From positions 3,658,001-3,722,000 of the forward strand of contig NZ_CP110011.1 of the NCBI RefSeq assembly GCF_025947345.1: 64,000 nucleotides of DNA, in the 5' to 3' direction. Source of the stretch: Flavobacterium sp. N502536 (GTDB lineage Bacteria; Bacteroidota; Bacteroidia; Flavobacteriales; Flavobacteriaceae). The position numbers were made by a program, and so were the translations under genes. This document shows positions 1 to 10,800 of the stretch, piece by piece (the first letter of the stretch is position 1; each line of letters begins with the position of its first letter). The notes beneath the pieces were generated by a model. The model worked only from the letters and a program-made list of their open reading frames with translations. It was not told the origin of the DNA and searched no databases.

Positions 1-788
1 CCTGTATCCGGAGCAACCGGATTGGCATGGAAGAGATTAAGAAGAAGTTTGTTGCCTGCTTTTAGCCCCGTCTTAAATTTTAAAGAGGCACTGCCTGTGG
101 CCGTATTGCTGCATTCAACAGCAGTTGCTGCTGGTTTTTTTTCTTCCAGTTCGGGCGAGCAGCCAATAATACTGTAAAAAACGGTATTTGTAAATTGTGT
201 TTTATAACCCGCCTGAAAGAAAATTTGAGATTTACCATCGTAATCGCCAATGTCTTTGAGGCTAAAAGTAATGGCCCTTTTTCCCTGAAATTGAGAAGGC
301 ATGGGTTTCCATCCCGTCGCATCATATTGGTATTGCCAGTCCCATCCATTGGTTAAAGTAACAACATCGTCGGCACAAAGGTTATTGGAGGTAGGTTGTT
401 TAAGATGAATGGTCCAGGCTACCGAATTACCCACACAGCCTCCAAAGTTTTCCTGAGTGCTCACTGCCGGGTTGTACGGAATGGTATATTCCTTTGAACA
501 GTTTACCTGGTCGTTGGTTTTTTGTTCGAGCGCTAAGAAATACAATTCATTGATATCTTTAGTGTAAAAAAAGTCATATTGCACCATTTCCTGAGAAATT
601 AGGGGCTGTATATTACGGGTACTAAAAACCAGTACTTCAGTTTTTCTTCCCTCAATGGTGTATCGGGTTGTCTTGGTACCAGGAGTTTTAGGATTCATTG
701 TGGATCGTATCAATAGTCCATACTCATTCTGCCCCTGAACGAACAGGCTTGTTAAAAAGAATAGGAATACGAGTAATTTTTTGTTCAT
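1..788 (-). CDS. Partial exported protein, first of five tandem paralogs (C-terminus beyond left edge)
   Basis: I translated this frame by hand: it opens at an ATG whose complement is 786-788 and has no stop in the stretches I translated, down to about base 300. It begins MNKKLLVFLFFLTSLFVQGQ, a typical signal peptide. The middle (FGGCVGNS, NGWDWQYQYD) aligns with the next-but-one paralog at 1988-3160 (FGGCIGDF, NGWNWQYQFD), so it belongs to the same family. It starts 4 bp after the stop of the preceding gene at 793 and is the last visible member of the operon. The conserved C-terminal half lies outside the window. Function unknown; probably secreted or surface-exposed. Confidence 0.85.
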   Translation of the reverse strand, partial: MNKKLLVFLFFLTSLFVQGQNEYGLLIRSTMNPKTPGTKTTRYTIEGRKTEVLVFSTRNIQPLISQEMVQYDFFYTKDINELYFLALEQKTNDQVNCSKEYTIPYNPAVSTQENFGGCVGNSVAWTIHLKQPTSNNLCADDVVTLTNGWDWQYQYDATGWKPMPSQFQGKRAITFSLKDIGDYDGKSQIFFQAGYKTQFTNTVFYSIIGCSPELEEKKPAATAVECSNTATGSASLKFKTGLKAGNKLLLNLFHANPVAPDT

Positions 789-792
789 TATG

Positions 793-1983
793 TTATTTTT
801 CGATGCAATCAGAATTATCTACTACAATTACTTTGTGGCCACCATCTGTAGTAATGGGGATCTTGTCACCATTGGAAAATCTAATTTTTTTAGGGACTGT
901 CTGGCCGTTTACAACTTCGGTCTGATCGTCTAAAATGTAGTAGTACGGACTTGTTCCACCGGTAGCACTTATTTCTATGAAACCCCTGTCGCCACTGCAT
1001 TCGGGTTGTATCGCCGTTGCCCAAAAAGTTAAGGCTGTATTTTTTTTGATTTCGAATGTACTTATAGTCGACGGAGTAGAGGGAGTACCGTTTCCAAACT
1101 GTGTCTGAAATTTAAAATTATATAAACCTACAGGTATGTTTTTCCATTTGTAACTAAGTGCCGAAATTTTTTCTATGTCAGGATCATTTGAAGTTGCCGA
1201 ACTCGGATTACCATTGCCTACAGGAACGCGATTGAAAAGGAATTTTTCTCCTTTTGCAGTTTCCAGTGGTCTGCTAAACGTAAAAGTTACGCTGCCATTG
1301 CTGTAACTGCAAGTGGTTAAGTTTGGGTCTGAAGTAGCAGCTAGTGTAGGAGAACACGGTATGATATAGTAATTAACCACATTAGAATAAACATTTTCAT
1401 CAGGTGCATTTGGGTCGGAGTCAATTAAAACCCTGAAAATTATAGTTCCCGTATAATCGTTTAGGGCCGGATAATTGGCTTTAACAAATTCGAAGCTTTG
1501 ATTTGGGGTAGTAGTAATGTTCATAGGAGTGAAATTAATACCATTAGTGCTGTATTCCCATGAAAAACGATAAGGCCCCGGGCAGCTTACCGCAGTAAGG
1601 GTTTTTTTATCGCAAAACAAGTTGGTATCTACGTTTGGTTCGGGTAAAACGGCATTGGTTATTCCCCAAAAGCAATCATTCATGTTAATAGTACTTCGCT
1701 CGAAGCAGGCCATAGGATCGCGCCAGGCACAGCCAAAACCGGTATCGGCAGTACTAATAAGTTCAACAAAAGTTGGGATTACATTAAACACATGATAATC
1801 CCCATACTCGGCAATTGGTCCGATAACTGTATTACCAGACATAAAATAATACGATGACAACCAAGCACATTCGTTGACACAGCTTCCCATACTATGACGG
1901 ACGATGTACAGTTTTTGCGAATAACTCTTACTGCCGGATAAGAGCATTACAGTGAATAAAAAAAGATATATTATTTTCTTCAT
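793..1983 (-). CDS. Exported SprB-repeat-like tandem paralog
   Basis: 396 residues with an N-terminal signal peptide (LFLFTVMLLSGSKSYSQ). The N-terminal half is unlike its neighbours. From about residue 215 it carries the shared module: a stretch with CSYSNGSVTFTFSRPLE and FNRVPVGNGNPSSATS, then a final unit with QPEC, GGTSPYYYILD and HKVIVVDNSDCIEK that resembles one SprB repeat. The protein stops right after CIEK, with no extra T9SS-type C-terminal domain visible. It lies 4 bp from both flanking paralogs. Known of the family: SprB repeats occur in Flavobacterium surface adhesins. Inferred: a small surface or matrix protein; no function is assigned. Confidence 0.8.
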   Translation of the reverse strand: MKKIIYLFLFTVMLLSGSKSYSQKLYIVRHSMGSCVNECAWLSSYYFMSGNTVIGPIAEYGDYHVFNVIPTFVELISTADTGFGCAWRDPMACFERSTINMNDCFWGITNAVLPEPNVDTNLFCDKKTLTAVSCPGPYRFSWEYSTNGINFTPMNITTTPNQSFEFVKANYPALNDYTGTIIFRVLIDSDPNAPDENVYSNVVNYYIIPCSPTLAATSDPNLTTCSYSNGSVTFTFSRPLETAKGEKFLFNRVPVGNGNPSSATSNDPDIEKISALSYKWKNIPVGLYNFKFQTQFGNGTPSTPSTISTFEIKKNTALTFWATAIQPECSGDRGFIEISATGGTSPYYYILDDQTEVVNGQTVPKKIRFSNGDKIPITTDGGHKVIVVDNSDCIEK

Positions 1984-1987
1984 AATG

Positions 1988-3160
1988 TTATTTTTCTATG
2001 CAATCAGAGTCGTCTACAACGATCACTTTATGAGCACCATCTGTTGTTATTTTTATGGTATGAGGACTTGTAAAGGCATGTTTTTGTGCTAAAGGCTCAC
2101 CGTCTAAAAGGTAATAGTAAGAGTTCGATCCCCCGGTAGCTGTTATAAGTATACCTTTTTCGTCTGTACTGCAGACTGGCTGTACTGCTGTTGCCGTAAA
2201 AGTTAAGGCTGTACGTTGCTTGATTTCGAACTTCGTTACCGGTGACACTGTAGAAGGCGTATTGTTTCCAAATTGTGTCTGATATTTAAAATTATATACA
2301 CCCGCAGGTATGTTTTTCCATTTGTAACTAAGCGCAGAAATTTTTTCTACTTCAGGTTCCTCTGAAGTTGCAGAACTCGGATTACCATTGCCAACAGGAA
2401 TGCGATTGAAAAGGAATTTTTCTCCTTTTGCGGTTTCCAGTGGTCGGCTAAACGTAAAGGTTACACTGCCATTGCTGTAACTGCAAGTCGTATAGTTTGG
2501 ATCGGACGTATGGTCTAATCTTGGAGAACAGGGTATAATATTATAGGTGACGATTTTGGCAAATTGTTGTTGATATCCGGCTCTAAATCGCACATCACCT
2601 GAAGTTTTATAGTTTGGTAAATCTTTTAGTTGGAATGAAATGGATGCTTTTTCCTGAAATTGCGATGGAAACGGTGCCCAATTCAAACCATCAAATTGAT
2701 ACTGCCAATTCCAGCCATTTTTAAGGGTAATAATATCTTCTACACATTTTTGATTGGTTTCCGGATAAACAGGAATTGGGATGTTCAAACTTAGCACTTC
2801 AAAATCGCCAATACAGCCTCCAAAACCGTCTCTGCTAAAAGTAGTGATATCAAAAGGAGTAGAGTCTTTAATCTGACAATCGGTGCCGTTTTTGTTTCCG
2901 GCTGTTGCACTTCTGTAATCTATTTTGGTAGGATTGTCGGTTACATAGAAAAAATCATATTCAATTTCCTCCTGATCGCCGGTATTACTGCTTTTATGTA
3001 TGGAATGGTTTCCCAACGTCAGGCTTAAGCTGCCCGCATGACTGCCGTCCCATCCTCGTGAGGGTGATAAAGTAGAAATTACAAGAATTCCATAGTCCGT
3101 TTGTCCGTAAACAAACAGATTCCCTAACAAGAATATAAATAAGAGTAATTTTTTTATCAT
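1988..3160 (-). CDS. Exported SprB-repeat-like tandem paralog
   Basis: 390 residues, signal peptide LLLFIFLLGNLFVYGQ. The N-terminal domain resembles the partial gene at 1-788 more than its other neighbours (NGWNWQYQFDGLNWAPFPSQ). The C-terminal half is nearly identical to the paralogs at 793 and 3167 (SRPLETAKGEKFLFNR, GNGNPSSATS, ALSYKWKNIP, QTQFGN) and ends HKVIVVDDSDCIEK. Similarity is also plain at DNA level (about 2300-2480 against 1120-1320), which points to recent duplication or gene conversion. Cotranscribed with its neighbours (4 and 6 bp gaps). Function unknown. Confidence 0.8.
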   Translation of the reverse strand: MIKKLLLFIFLLGNLFVYGQTDYGILVISTLSPSRGWDGSHAGSLSLTLGNHSIHKSSNTGDQEEIEYDFFYVTDNPTKIDYRSATAGNKNGTDCQIKDSTPFDITTFSRDGFGGCIGDFEVLSLNIPIPVYPETNQKCVEDIITLKNGWNWQYQFDGLNWAPFPSQFQEKASISFQLKDLPNYKTSGDVRFRAGYQQQFAKIVTYNIIPCSPRLDHTSDPNYTTCSYSNGSVTFTFSRPLETAKGEKFLFNRIPVGNGNPSSATSEEPEVEKISALSYKWKNIPAGVYNFKYQTQFGNNTPSTVSPVTKFEIKQRTALTFTATAVQPVCSTDEKGILITATGGSNSYYYLLDGEPLAQKHAFTSPHTIKITTDGAHKVIVVDDSDCIEK

Positions 3161-3166
3161 ATAATA

Positions 3167-4438
3167 TTATTTTTCTATACAGTTAAAGCTGTCTACGACT
3201 ATTACTTTATGTTTTCCATCCGTTGTAATGGGTATTAGGTAAGAACCGCTAAACGGGATTCTTTTAGGTACTATAATGTTGTTAACGATTTCCGTTTCAT
3301 CGTCAAGTATGTAATAATATGGGGGCATTCCTCCTTCAGCAGAAATTAGAATTCCGCCTTTATCGGTACTGCACTCAGGCTGCACGTCTGCTGCTTTAAA
3401 AGTTAATGCAGGCGTTCTTGAAGTGATTGTAAAATTGGTAACGGTTGACACTGTAGAAGGTGTATTGTTTCCAAATTGTGTCTGATATTTGAAATCGTAT
3501 TTCCCCGGAGCAATATTTTTCCATTTGTAACTAAGTGCTGAAATCTTTTCAACGTCAGGATCATCTGAAGTTGCCGAACTCGGATTACCATTGCCTACAG
3601 GAACGCGATTGAAAAGATATTTTTCTCCTGTTTCCAGCGGTCGGCTAAAAGTAAAGGTAACTTCACCGTTGCTGTAATTGCAGGCAGTAATGTTTGGATT
3701 TGATGTCGCCTCTAATTTTGGAGAGCAGGATATAATGTTATAGGTCGCAATATCCGACTCATAGATTTCAATTTTAGAAGTATTTAGATTTTCATAGTCA
3801 ACAACAAATTTGATAAACAGGTTTCCTGTGTAATCTTTCAAATCGGGAACATCCTTGAAGTTAAAGTTTAGCCCATTTTCGGTATATTGGGTACCATAGT
3901 TAAAATACTTCCATTGGGTGTCGGTACTTTTTTTGTACTGCCACGAATAACCTGCACCCGACAATTGAACCTGTTTTTGTATGGTAAAATTGCCACAGTT
4001 GCCAATTAAGCCACTTGGTTCCGGCAGGTCTAAAAGCAGGAAGGTAGTATGGCCGTGACAAGCTCCCATAGCGACACTTTTTGGAGCTGCTAAAGTCGCC
4101 TGATCTTTTTGATTGCATTCTGGGCCTCCTAATTGGGTTGGTTTAACAACATTAGAACCGTTGATAACAATTTTAAGAGGGTATTTCGTTTGATCGTACT
4201 GTACTAAATCATAGAAAATCTTTTCATCATCGTCATTATTATTAATGTTATAGGCTTTACCAAAAGCAGGAGCTCCGGTAGCGGAAATGTTTACACTATA
4301 GGTATTGGATTTGAGGTCAGGACCATATCTTGTTAACTTAGTTTCAATTAATATTTTACCCGTTTGACCATAAATCACCGGAGCCGCAAAAAAGGCGGCC
4401 AGAGTCAAAATGTAAATGGTTTTTTGTAAAATATTCAT
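3167..4438 (-). CDS. Exported SprB-repeat-like tandem paralog
   Basis: 423 residues with a signal peptide (TIYILTLAAFFAAPVIYGQ). The N-terminal domain (residues about 25-235) is distinct from those of the other copies. The last 190 residues repeat the shared module: ACNYSNGEVTFTFSRPLE, FNRVPVGNGNPSSATS, then an SprB-like unit with QPECSTDKGG, GGMPPYYYILDDETE and HKVIVVDSFNCIEK at the very end. It has a 2-residue deletion (ETGEK for ETAKGEK) relative to the previous two copies. 6 bp separates it from the next gene. Function unknown. Confidence 0.8.
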   Translation of the reverse strand: MNILQKTIYILTLAAFFAAPVIYGQTGKILIETKLTRYGPDLKSNTYSVNISATGAPAFGKAYNINNNDDDEKIFYDLVQYDQTKYPLKIVINGSNVVKPTQLGGPECNQKDQATLAAPKSVAMGACHGHTTFLLLDLPEPSGLIGNCGNFTIQKQVQLSGAGYSWQYKKSTDTQWKYFNYGTQYTENGLNFNFKDVPDLKDYTGNLFIKFVVDYENLNTSKIEIYESDIATYNIISCSPKLEATSNPNITACNYSNGEVTFTFSRPLETGEKYLFNRVPVGNGNPSSATSDDPDVEKISALSYKWKNIAPGKYDFKYQTQFGNNTPSTVSTVTNFTITSRTPALTFKAADVQPECSTDKGGILISAEGGMPPYYYILDDETEIVNNIIVPKRIPFSGSYLIPITTDGKHKVIVVDSFNCIEK

Positions 4439-4476
4439 TTTTTAATGTTTAAAACAGGTATCGTATTTTTTTTAAA

Positions 4477-5796
4477 TTAGTTTTCCATGCAATCAAAACG
4501 GTCCACGACAATCACCTGATGATCTCCATCGGTTGTAACACTTATGATGTCCGGATTGTTAGTGAGCTCTTTTTTCGTTTCATTATCGATAATGTAGTAG
4601 TAAGGAGGTGTGCCTCCTTTTACTGAAATTTCAACGCCGCCTTTATCAGTGCTGCATTGGGGTTGTATGGCTGTTGCTTTAAAAGTTAAGGCCTCTGTAT
4701 TGTCTATTTTGAAAACCGGAGTTTCTACCGGACTGGAACCAAGTGTGGCATTGGGATCAGAAACGTTTTGCGTTTGGTATTTTATGGTATAAGAACCCGG
4801 AGCAAGCCCGTCCCAGCTATAAGCTCTATTGGAAACCTCTGTATCTTTTGCAAACCGGTGGCTTCTGTAAGCACCATTTTCATATAAGGTAAGAAGCAGT
4901 TTTTGGCCTGACGGAACGTCCGACAGGAAATTTAACGTCACACTGCCATTCGGTTGATTGTAACATTTGACCTGAGCGGTTACCGGTGCACCATTCAGTT
5001 TAGGAGAACAAGGGATAAACCTGTAGGTTAAAATATCAGAGTAATCATTTGCGCCGCCGCTTCCGGTTCTGGTGTATCTCGCCCTCAATTGAAAGTTTTG
5101 ATTCAATTGCAGGTTAGGGATGGAGGTAAACGTTATGGGGATGTATTGCGCCGATCTTGATGCATAAGGAAATAGCTCTTTCCAACCTGCACTGTTTGGA
5201 TCATAATATTCAACGGCAAAAGTCATATAACCGCTTTCACCCACAACGGCTACCGTAAAATTGAAAGTTTCGCATTGTTTTAGTTCTGAATTGGAAACAT
5301 TGTAATTGTTTACCTCCACAAGCGTTTGCAAATAGAAGAATTCGAACTGGGTATTGTGCGTAACTGTAATATTATCAAAGTTATAAGCAAAGTTAGATTG
5401 CCAATAACCGGAATACGGACCTGTCATAAAGGGTGCGTGTTTTTGAAAGAATCCCGAAGATCCGTTATCAACCGCTCCACTAAGACGTAATGGACTAGTC
5501 GAAACAACAACACCGTCCATCGGACTAACGCCTGAATTTTTTATAACATACGAAAATGAACTGCTTCCGGACGTTGCACTTGCATTGGCATAAGTTCCAT
5601 TGAAAGGGTAAGTATCTCCGGTATTTAAATAAAAGTAAACGTTACGGCCGCTGCTTGCCGATTTCCTTAAATCCCACTTCACTTTATACTTGTACGTTGT
5701 TTGTCCATTGATTAGCTGCATACCAAAAACAGTTAAAAACAGGCAGGCTATTTTTAAGGTTTGGAATATGTTTTTGTATGTCATTAATGGTTTCAT
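4477..5796 (-). CDS. Exported SprB-repeat-like tandem paralog, most divergent copy
   Basis: 439 residues; the start may be the ATG at 5796 or the in-frame ATG at 5784. A signal peptide follows (LKIACLFLTVFGMQLINGQ). The shared tail is recognisable but diverged: NGSVTLNFLSDVPSGQKLLL and GLAPGSYTIKYQT are themselves SprB-like, followed by QPQCSTDKGG, GGTPPYYYIIDNETK and HQVIVVDRFDCMEN. It is promoter-proximal among the paralogs, so the nearly identical copies downstream may derive from it or a relative. 4 bp from the upstream FN3 gene, 38 bp from the next paralog. Function unknown. Confidence 0.8.
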   Translation of the reverse strand: MKPLMTYKNIFQTLKIACLFLTVFGMQLINGQTTYKYKVKWDLRKSASSGRNVYFYLNTGDTYPFNGTYANASATSGSSSFSYVIKNSGVSPMDGVVVSTSPLRLSGAVDNGSSGFFQKHAPFMTGPYSGYWQSNFAYNFDNITVTHNTQFEFFYLQTLVEVNNYNVSNSELKQCETFNFTVAVVGESGYMTFAVEYYDPNSAGWKELFPYASRSAQYIPITFTSIPNLQLNQNFQLRARYTRTGSGGANDYSDILTYRFIPCSPKLNGAPVTAQVKCYNQPNGSVTLNFLSDVPSGQKLLLTLYENGAYRSHRFAKDTEVSNRAYSWDGLAPGSYTIKYQTQNVSDPNATLGSSPVETPVFKIDNTEALTFKATAIQPQCSTDKGGVEISVKGGTPPYYYIIDNETKKELTNNPDIISVTTDGDHQVIVVDRFDCMEN

Positions 5797-5800
5797 GTAC

Positions 5801-7882
5801 TTAGAACTTTACAGTGAAAAAATCCATTTTAGAGGTTCTTCCATCTTTAAATGTTGCTCTGATACCGTATTGGTATGTGGTATTAATTGTAATAGTCGGG
5901 TCAGGTAAAAATCGGGTAGTCCCGGTCACAATCTGAATCAGTTGTAACGCATCTTTATCTGAAGCTTTATAAATTTCAAAACCATCGACCTCATTGTTCG
6001 AGTAATCCCATGATAAATCGATCGTATTTGTCGTTTTGTTGGGCTGGGCAAAGAAGCCTTTCACCGCTGGCATAACAGAGTATTTAGGCACAAATAGGGT
6101 TAATCCCGGTGAAGGATTAGAAACTAAATTGCTCTCATCTTTAGCAAAAATGGCGTAGCGATACGTACTCCCTTCAACAGCCGTTTTATCCTGAAACTTT
6201 TCTTCCTTGTTCTTAGTTTCCAAAATCAGCGTCCAGTCCTTTTGGTCATTTTCTTTTCTGTACAATTGGTGTACCGCCACATCTTCACTCTGGCTGTTTA
6301 CCCATTCGAGAAAAATCGAACCTTCTTTAATTTTAAAACTGGTAAAAACAGGTGAAGTAGGAGGGATTACATCCGGTTTTTTAAGAATTAAAACATCTGA
6401 GAAATCAGACATATTGTAATGATAATCTACCGCAATAACTTTGTAGTATACTTTACTATTCAAACTTTTAACAAGCACTTTGTCCTGATAAGAGGTTGGC
6501 TCACTAGGACTTACGGTTAACTGCGTAAGTTCTTCTTCAGCAGTGTTTCCTCTATAGATACGATAGCCCAGTAAATCTTTTTCTTTATTCGGATCCCATG
6601 TTAGTTTTACAACTCCCAAACTGTCTATTACCCCTTTTAAACCAAGTGGTTTCGAAGGCGGGATAGAATCAACCGGCTGCACAAGCATAGCAAATGAAGT
6701 TCTGTTGTTGCCCTGTTTTCCAAGGGCCGTAATGGTAAAATAGTTGGTCGATAAGAGCTTGTTGTACGTCACTGTGCGGCTCTTGGCAGGGATGTTTTTT
6801 ATCACCGTTTTATAACCATCATCATCCGTATCGGAACGATTTAATTCAAATCCTGTAATGTCATCCTCTCCTTCCTTCGGAAATTCCCAGGTTAAGGTAA
6901 CGGTGTTTTCATCCTTAAATTCCTTCACCGTAAGATGCGGAACATATTTTAAGATTTCGACACCTTTTCCGGTGACAACCTGCGAATAGGGACCTAGCTC
7001 ACCAAAAGGAGAAATTCCCTGAATTCTGTAGCTGTACGGTTTATTGTTGGCAATCGAATCCACATAGAAAATCTGACTGTTGTTGGTGTTTTGCTGATTT
7101 AAACTGGTATAAGGCTTATCTGTAATTCTTTCAAAAGTTTTTTTGTCTGACGAGCGCTCTACAAAATAATTGGCATAGGTATGCGACAGTATTTTAAAAT
7201 TCCAGCTTAACATCGCACTGTTGTTCGTAAAGCGAGCAGTAAAATCCATCGGCTTTGGAAGGGGCTGATAATCCTCTAATCCCACAAAGATTCCGCCATA
7301 CGAAATAGTAGCTTCCTTTTCAGGTACATTTGAAATTACACGATAGGCATATTTTTCGTTTGGTTTAACCGTTTTATCTTCAAATCCAAGACCAGCTTTT
7401 TTGGCAATTTCATAATCCCTGTCAGCAGTTAGCAAGGCAAAAGTAAACCTTTGCTCGTTCTCTTCCGAAAGGTTAACGATGTTCTCTAATTTGTCTGTTC
7501 CGGTAACCGAAAAGTTTTCTCCGTAAATGGCTTGTGCCACAATAGCGGCATTGTCATTCTTTTCAATTAGTTTTTCCCAGGTTTCCAGTGGTTCCGGTTT
7601 TAAGGCACTCACTAAAACCACCTTTTCAGGAGTTGCCAGAGTTTTGTTGCTTCGGGTAACGGTGTAACGCTCTACGGTGTACCCGTATGCATTCAGTTTT
7701 TTCCAGGCTATCGCATTGCTGACCGCCCATCGCAACAGAATTCTGTCTTTTTGCACTCTGGCTATAACTTGTATTTCCGATTTTATTTCGTTTGGATTCG
7801 ATTCTCCCGTGGCATTTTTCTCTTGTGCATAGTTCGTACCAGTGATGATAAAAGTAAGGAGAATTAAAAATTTAAGCTTCAT
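5801..7882 (-). CDS. Exported protein with several fibronectin type III-like domains
   Basis: 693 residues with a short signal peptide (KLKFLILLTFIITGTNYAQ). The N-terminal 200 residues hold a domain with KDRILLRWAV and VERYTV. From about residue 210 there are roughly five consecutive FN3-like units, each with a core Trp (SWNFKI, TWEFPKEG, TWDPNKEKDLLGYRIYRG, EWVNSQSEDV, SWDYSNNEVDGFEIYK) and a later Tyr-rich strand. FN3 arrays usually mediate protein or carbohydrate contacts outside the cell. The gene lies between the 1575-residue gene (1 bp gap) and the SprB-like paralogs, so it is probably part of the same assembly. No enzymatic motif seen. Confidence 0.8.
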   Translation of the reverse strand: MKLKFLILLTFIITGTNYAQEKNATGESNPNEIKSEIQVIARVQKDRILLRWAVSNAIAWKKLNAYGYTVERYTVTRSNKTLATPEKVVLVSALKPEPLETWEKLIEKNDNAAIVAQAIYGENFSVTGTDKLENIVNLSEENEQRFTFALLTADRDYEIAKKAGLGFEDKTVKPNEKYAYRVISNVPEKEATISYGGIFVGLEDYQPLPKPMDFTARFTNNSAMLSWNFKILSHTYANYFVERSSDKKTFERITDKPYTSLNQQNTNNSQIFYVDSIANNKPYSYRIQGISPFGELGPYSQVVTGKGVEILKYVPHLTVKEFKDENTVTLTWEFPKEGEDDITGFELNRSDTDDDGYKTVIKNIPAKSRTVTYNKLLSTNYFTITALGKQGNNRTSFAMLVQPVDSIPPSKPLGLKGVIDSLGVVKLTWDPNKEKDLLGYRIYRGNTAEEELTQLTVSPSEPTSYQDKVLVKSLNSKVYYKVIAVDYHYNMSDFSDVLILKKPDVIPPTSPVFTSFKIKEGSIFLEWVNSQSEDVAVHQLYRKENDQKDWTLILETKNKEEKFQDKTAVEGSTYRYAIFAKDESNLVSNPSPGLTLFVPKYSVMPAVKGFFAQPNKTTNTIDLSWDYSNNEVDGFEIYKASDKDALQLIQIVTGTTRFLPDPTITINTTYQYGIRATFKDGRTSKMDFFTVKF

Positions 7883-7883
7883 G

Positions 7884-10800
7884 CTAATTTGTTTTATTGA
7901 ATGTAAAAATTGAACTGGTTCCAGCCTGTCCGCCTGGCAGAATATAATTTAGTCTGACATTATAAGTACCGTCTTTTATCATCGGAAATCTTCCGGTTAT
8001 GATATAGTTGTACTTGTCAATCATAGCCCTATTCTGACTGTTCACATATTTATTGACTACTTTATACTGAATTTTTATAAAATCATCTTTATAGTAAAAA
8101 GGCTGGTTGTAGCGATACGGCAACCTGTCTCTTAAATAAGGACTTTTCGGATTATTGATTAAATCAGCCAGGTAAGAGGTGATGATTTCCATTCCTTTAA
8201 CCGGCGGATTTCCTAGAATACTCGTGTTTCGGTTTAAAGTTAAATCGGCTTCAAGAGGATACCCCTTATAGATCAATGGATAAATATCATTTTTAAAATA
8301 ACTGTCGTCTAACACGGCTTCAACACTTACCAATGGAATGTTCATTGATTGAGGTGTACCGGCGATTTCAATTTCATCAAAAGCTTCAGTTGCGGTGCTT
8401 TCTGCATGCAAGGCATGAATATCGGCCTCAATGATTTCTATGTGCGTTTTACGTGCTTTCTTAGCAGCCATTTTTTCCTGAAAAGTATTGTATTGACTGG
8501 TATTGAAATTATACTGCAGCAATTCAATACCCTGACCACCTGTTAGCGTTTCAGCCAGTTTATTGCTTTTAACTTCTACATTGGCATTTGTACCAAGATC
8601 CTGTTTGTCAAAACTTTCACTCAGGTTTGCATTTGCGTCTTTTACCGTTTCAAGCGTCATTAAGGATAAATTATATGGTTTTACGTTTTCTAAAGCAGGC
8701 ATACTAACGATTACCTTTTTTAACTCCGTATTGTAGCTTATAGCCCCATTTCCTGTTTTAGTTCCGGTTTTATAGTATGCTTTTTGAGATTGTCCCGGTT
8801 TCAGGTCAAATAAATAAGCCTGTCCTATTTTTAGCACTACATAAGCTTCTTTACTCTCGTTTTGATAAACATATTTTTGATCAAAAACAGGATAGCTATA
8901 AGCAATATTAGTTACCGGAATATTGTTTGGCGCCACACCTGTGGTAAAAGTTCGGGTTTCTGTTTCCATTGCAACCTGACCCTGATCCATAATCGTTTTC
9001 CATGCACCATTGGTGTATTCCTGGAAGCTTACTTTCACAGTTAAGGTTAATTCTGATTTCTCAGGTAATATTTCAAATGAATTAAAACTTACCAAATCAC
9101 TTGTTTTGTTCCAGCTTAGCGAACCAATTACCGGAACTCCGGCTTTTTTGACGGTGTATTCTTCCAGTTTGAGTCGGTAGGTTTTAACCCCGTCATCTCC
9201 TTCAATGTTAAAGTTTTTATCGACCGGCATGTTAAATCCAACCTGAGGTACGGTAAAGACATCTACGTCTTTTGTTCCCTGAGCAGGAGTAATATCGGCA
9301 ATAGATTTTAAGCCTTCTAACGGATTCGCTGATATGAATTCGCATTGTTCTCCAAATTCAAGTTTGAAACGGAAACTACCTTTCACGGCACCACCAAGCA
9401 GACTGAATTCACCCGCCATATAGCCTCGAATCCATACTGGATTAGGTAATTTGGCTTGTAGTAAAACGGCACCTCCACCTTTTATAATGGATATTTTCTT
9501 TCGTATAAAAAACAGTTTAATATTAATTCCAAGTTCCCCTTGCATATAGGCATAGGACTGACCGTTGGCATACCAACCGTTTATACCAATTTGCCCCGAA
9601 CCTTTACATTGTGCTTCTCCATAATCTTTCACCATGATGTCAAATCCAAATCCGGCCTGGAAATTGGCGTAAAACATTAAGAAACTTAAGTTCCCCGTTT
9701 TAATGCTAAAATCTGCACCAAAGGCAAATCCTTTTCCTGAAGCAATGCTGTTTTCGTCGCGCATATAATTCAGTTTGGCAACGTCAACTCTTAAAAGTTG
9801 GGCCACAATATCCGGTGGCGGCGGACTGCCCGGGATATCATCTCCAAGCATAAAATAACCTCCGGCTTCTACTTCGATAGATCCAATAGCTATTTTTATA
9901 CCTAATCGGTCGGTAGGATTACCCGCACGGATATACCATTTGTCTGGTCCGAAGTGTAAAACGGCCCAACCGGCTCTGTTTCCTGAAGAACGTCCTTGTA
10001 TGAAACCTCCCGGAGTGTCAATGTATAAATCGAATGTACCGTGTAATGTTTTGGCTCTAAAATCGTATTCTATCGCAGCAAAGGCGTTGATACCCATACT
10101 GTTTTTTACATCATTTGGATAAAGTTGTTCTGCAGCTGCCGATAAATTGCTTGTTTTTAAGGCTTCTGTTGCGATCTGACCCATTATGGATTCATTTTCG
10201 GTAACTGTCTTTAAAGCTTTTGTTATCTCTTCCGCTCCCGGAATTTCAAACGGCTGCATGATATGGCCTTCTCCGTAAATACTAATTCTGTTGATACCGG
10301 AATTATTATTAAAGGCAATTTCAAAACCGGCGCCTCCCCAGAATGCATTGGCTGTGGCAGTACCTGCAAACTTAATCATGGCTTTAACCCCTAATCCTGA
10401 TTCGGCATCAGGAACATAATTTGATTTGGATGCCACAAAAGAAGAACTGAATCCGTCTTTTCTCATGCGGTAGTAGGCACCACCACCAAAACCTTTAAAA
10501 GTAATCGCTCCGGCAGGAATATTTAAATTGTCCACCATAGCATCCACATACCAGTATCTAAAAGTTGTAGATCCAAAAATAGCATTGGCTTCAACTTTGA
10601 TACCTCCTGTAAAATCGGCCGATACACTTCCTTTGAAACCATTTCCATAAACCGGATCATTGTCCATTATGGTAATACTTCCTTTGAATTTTACACCTCC
10701 TAAGTCGGCAGCAACTTTTATTTCCTCAAACTTAATACGTTCGTATTTCCATTTTTGAATTCCTTTTTCTCTGTCGAACGATCCAATCACATAAAATTTG

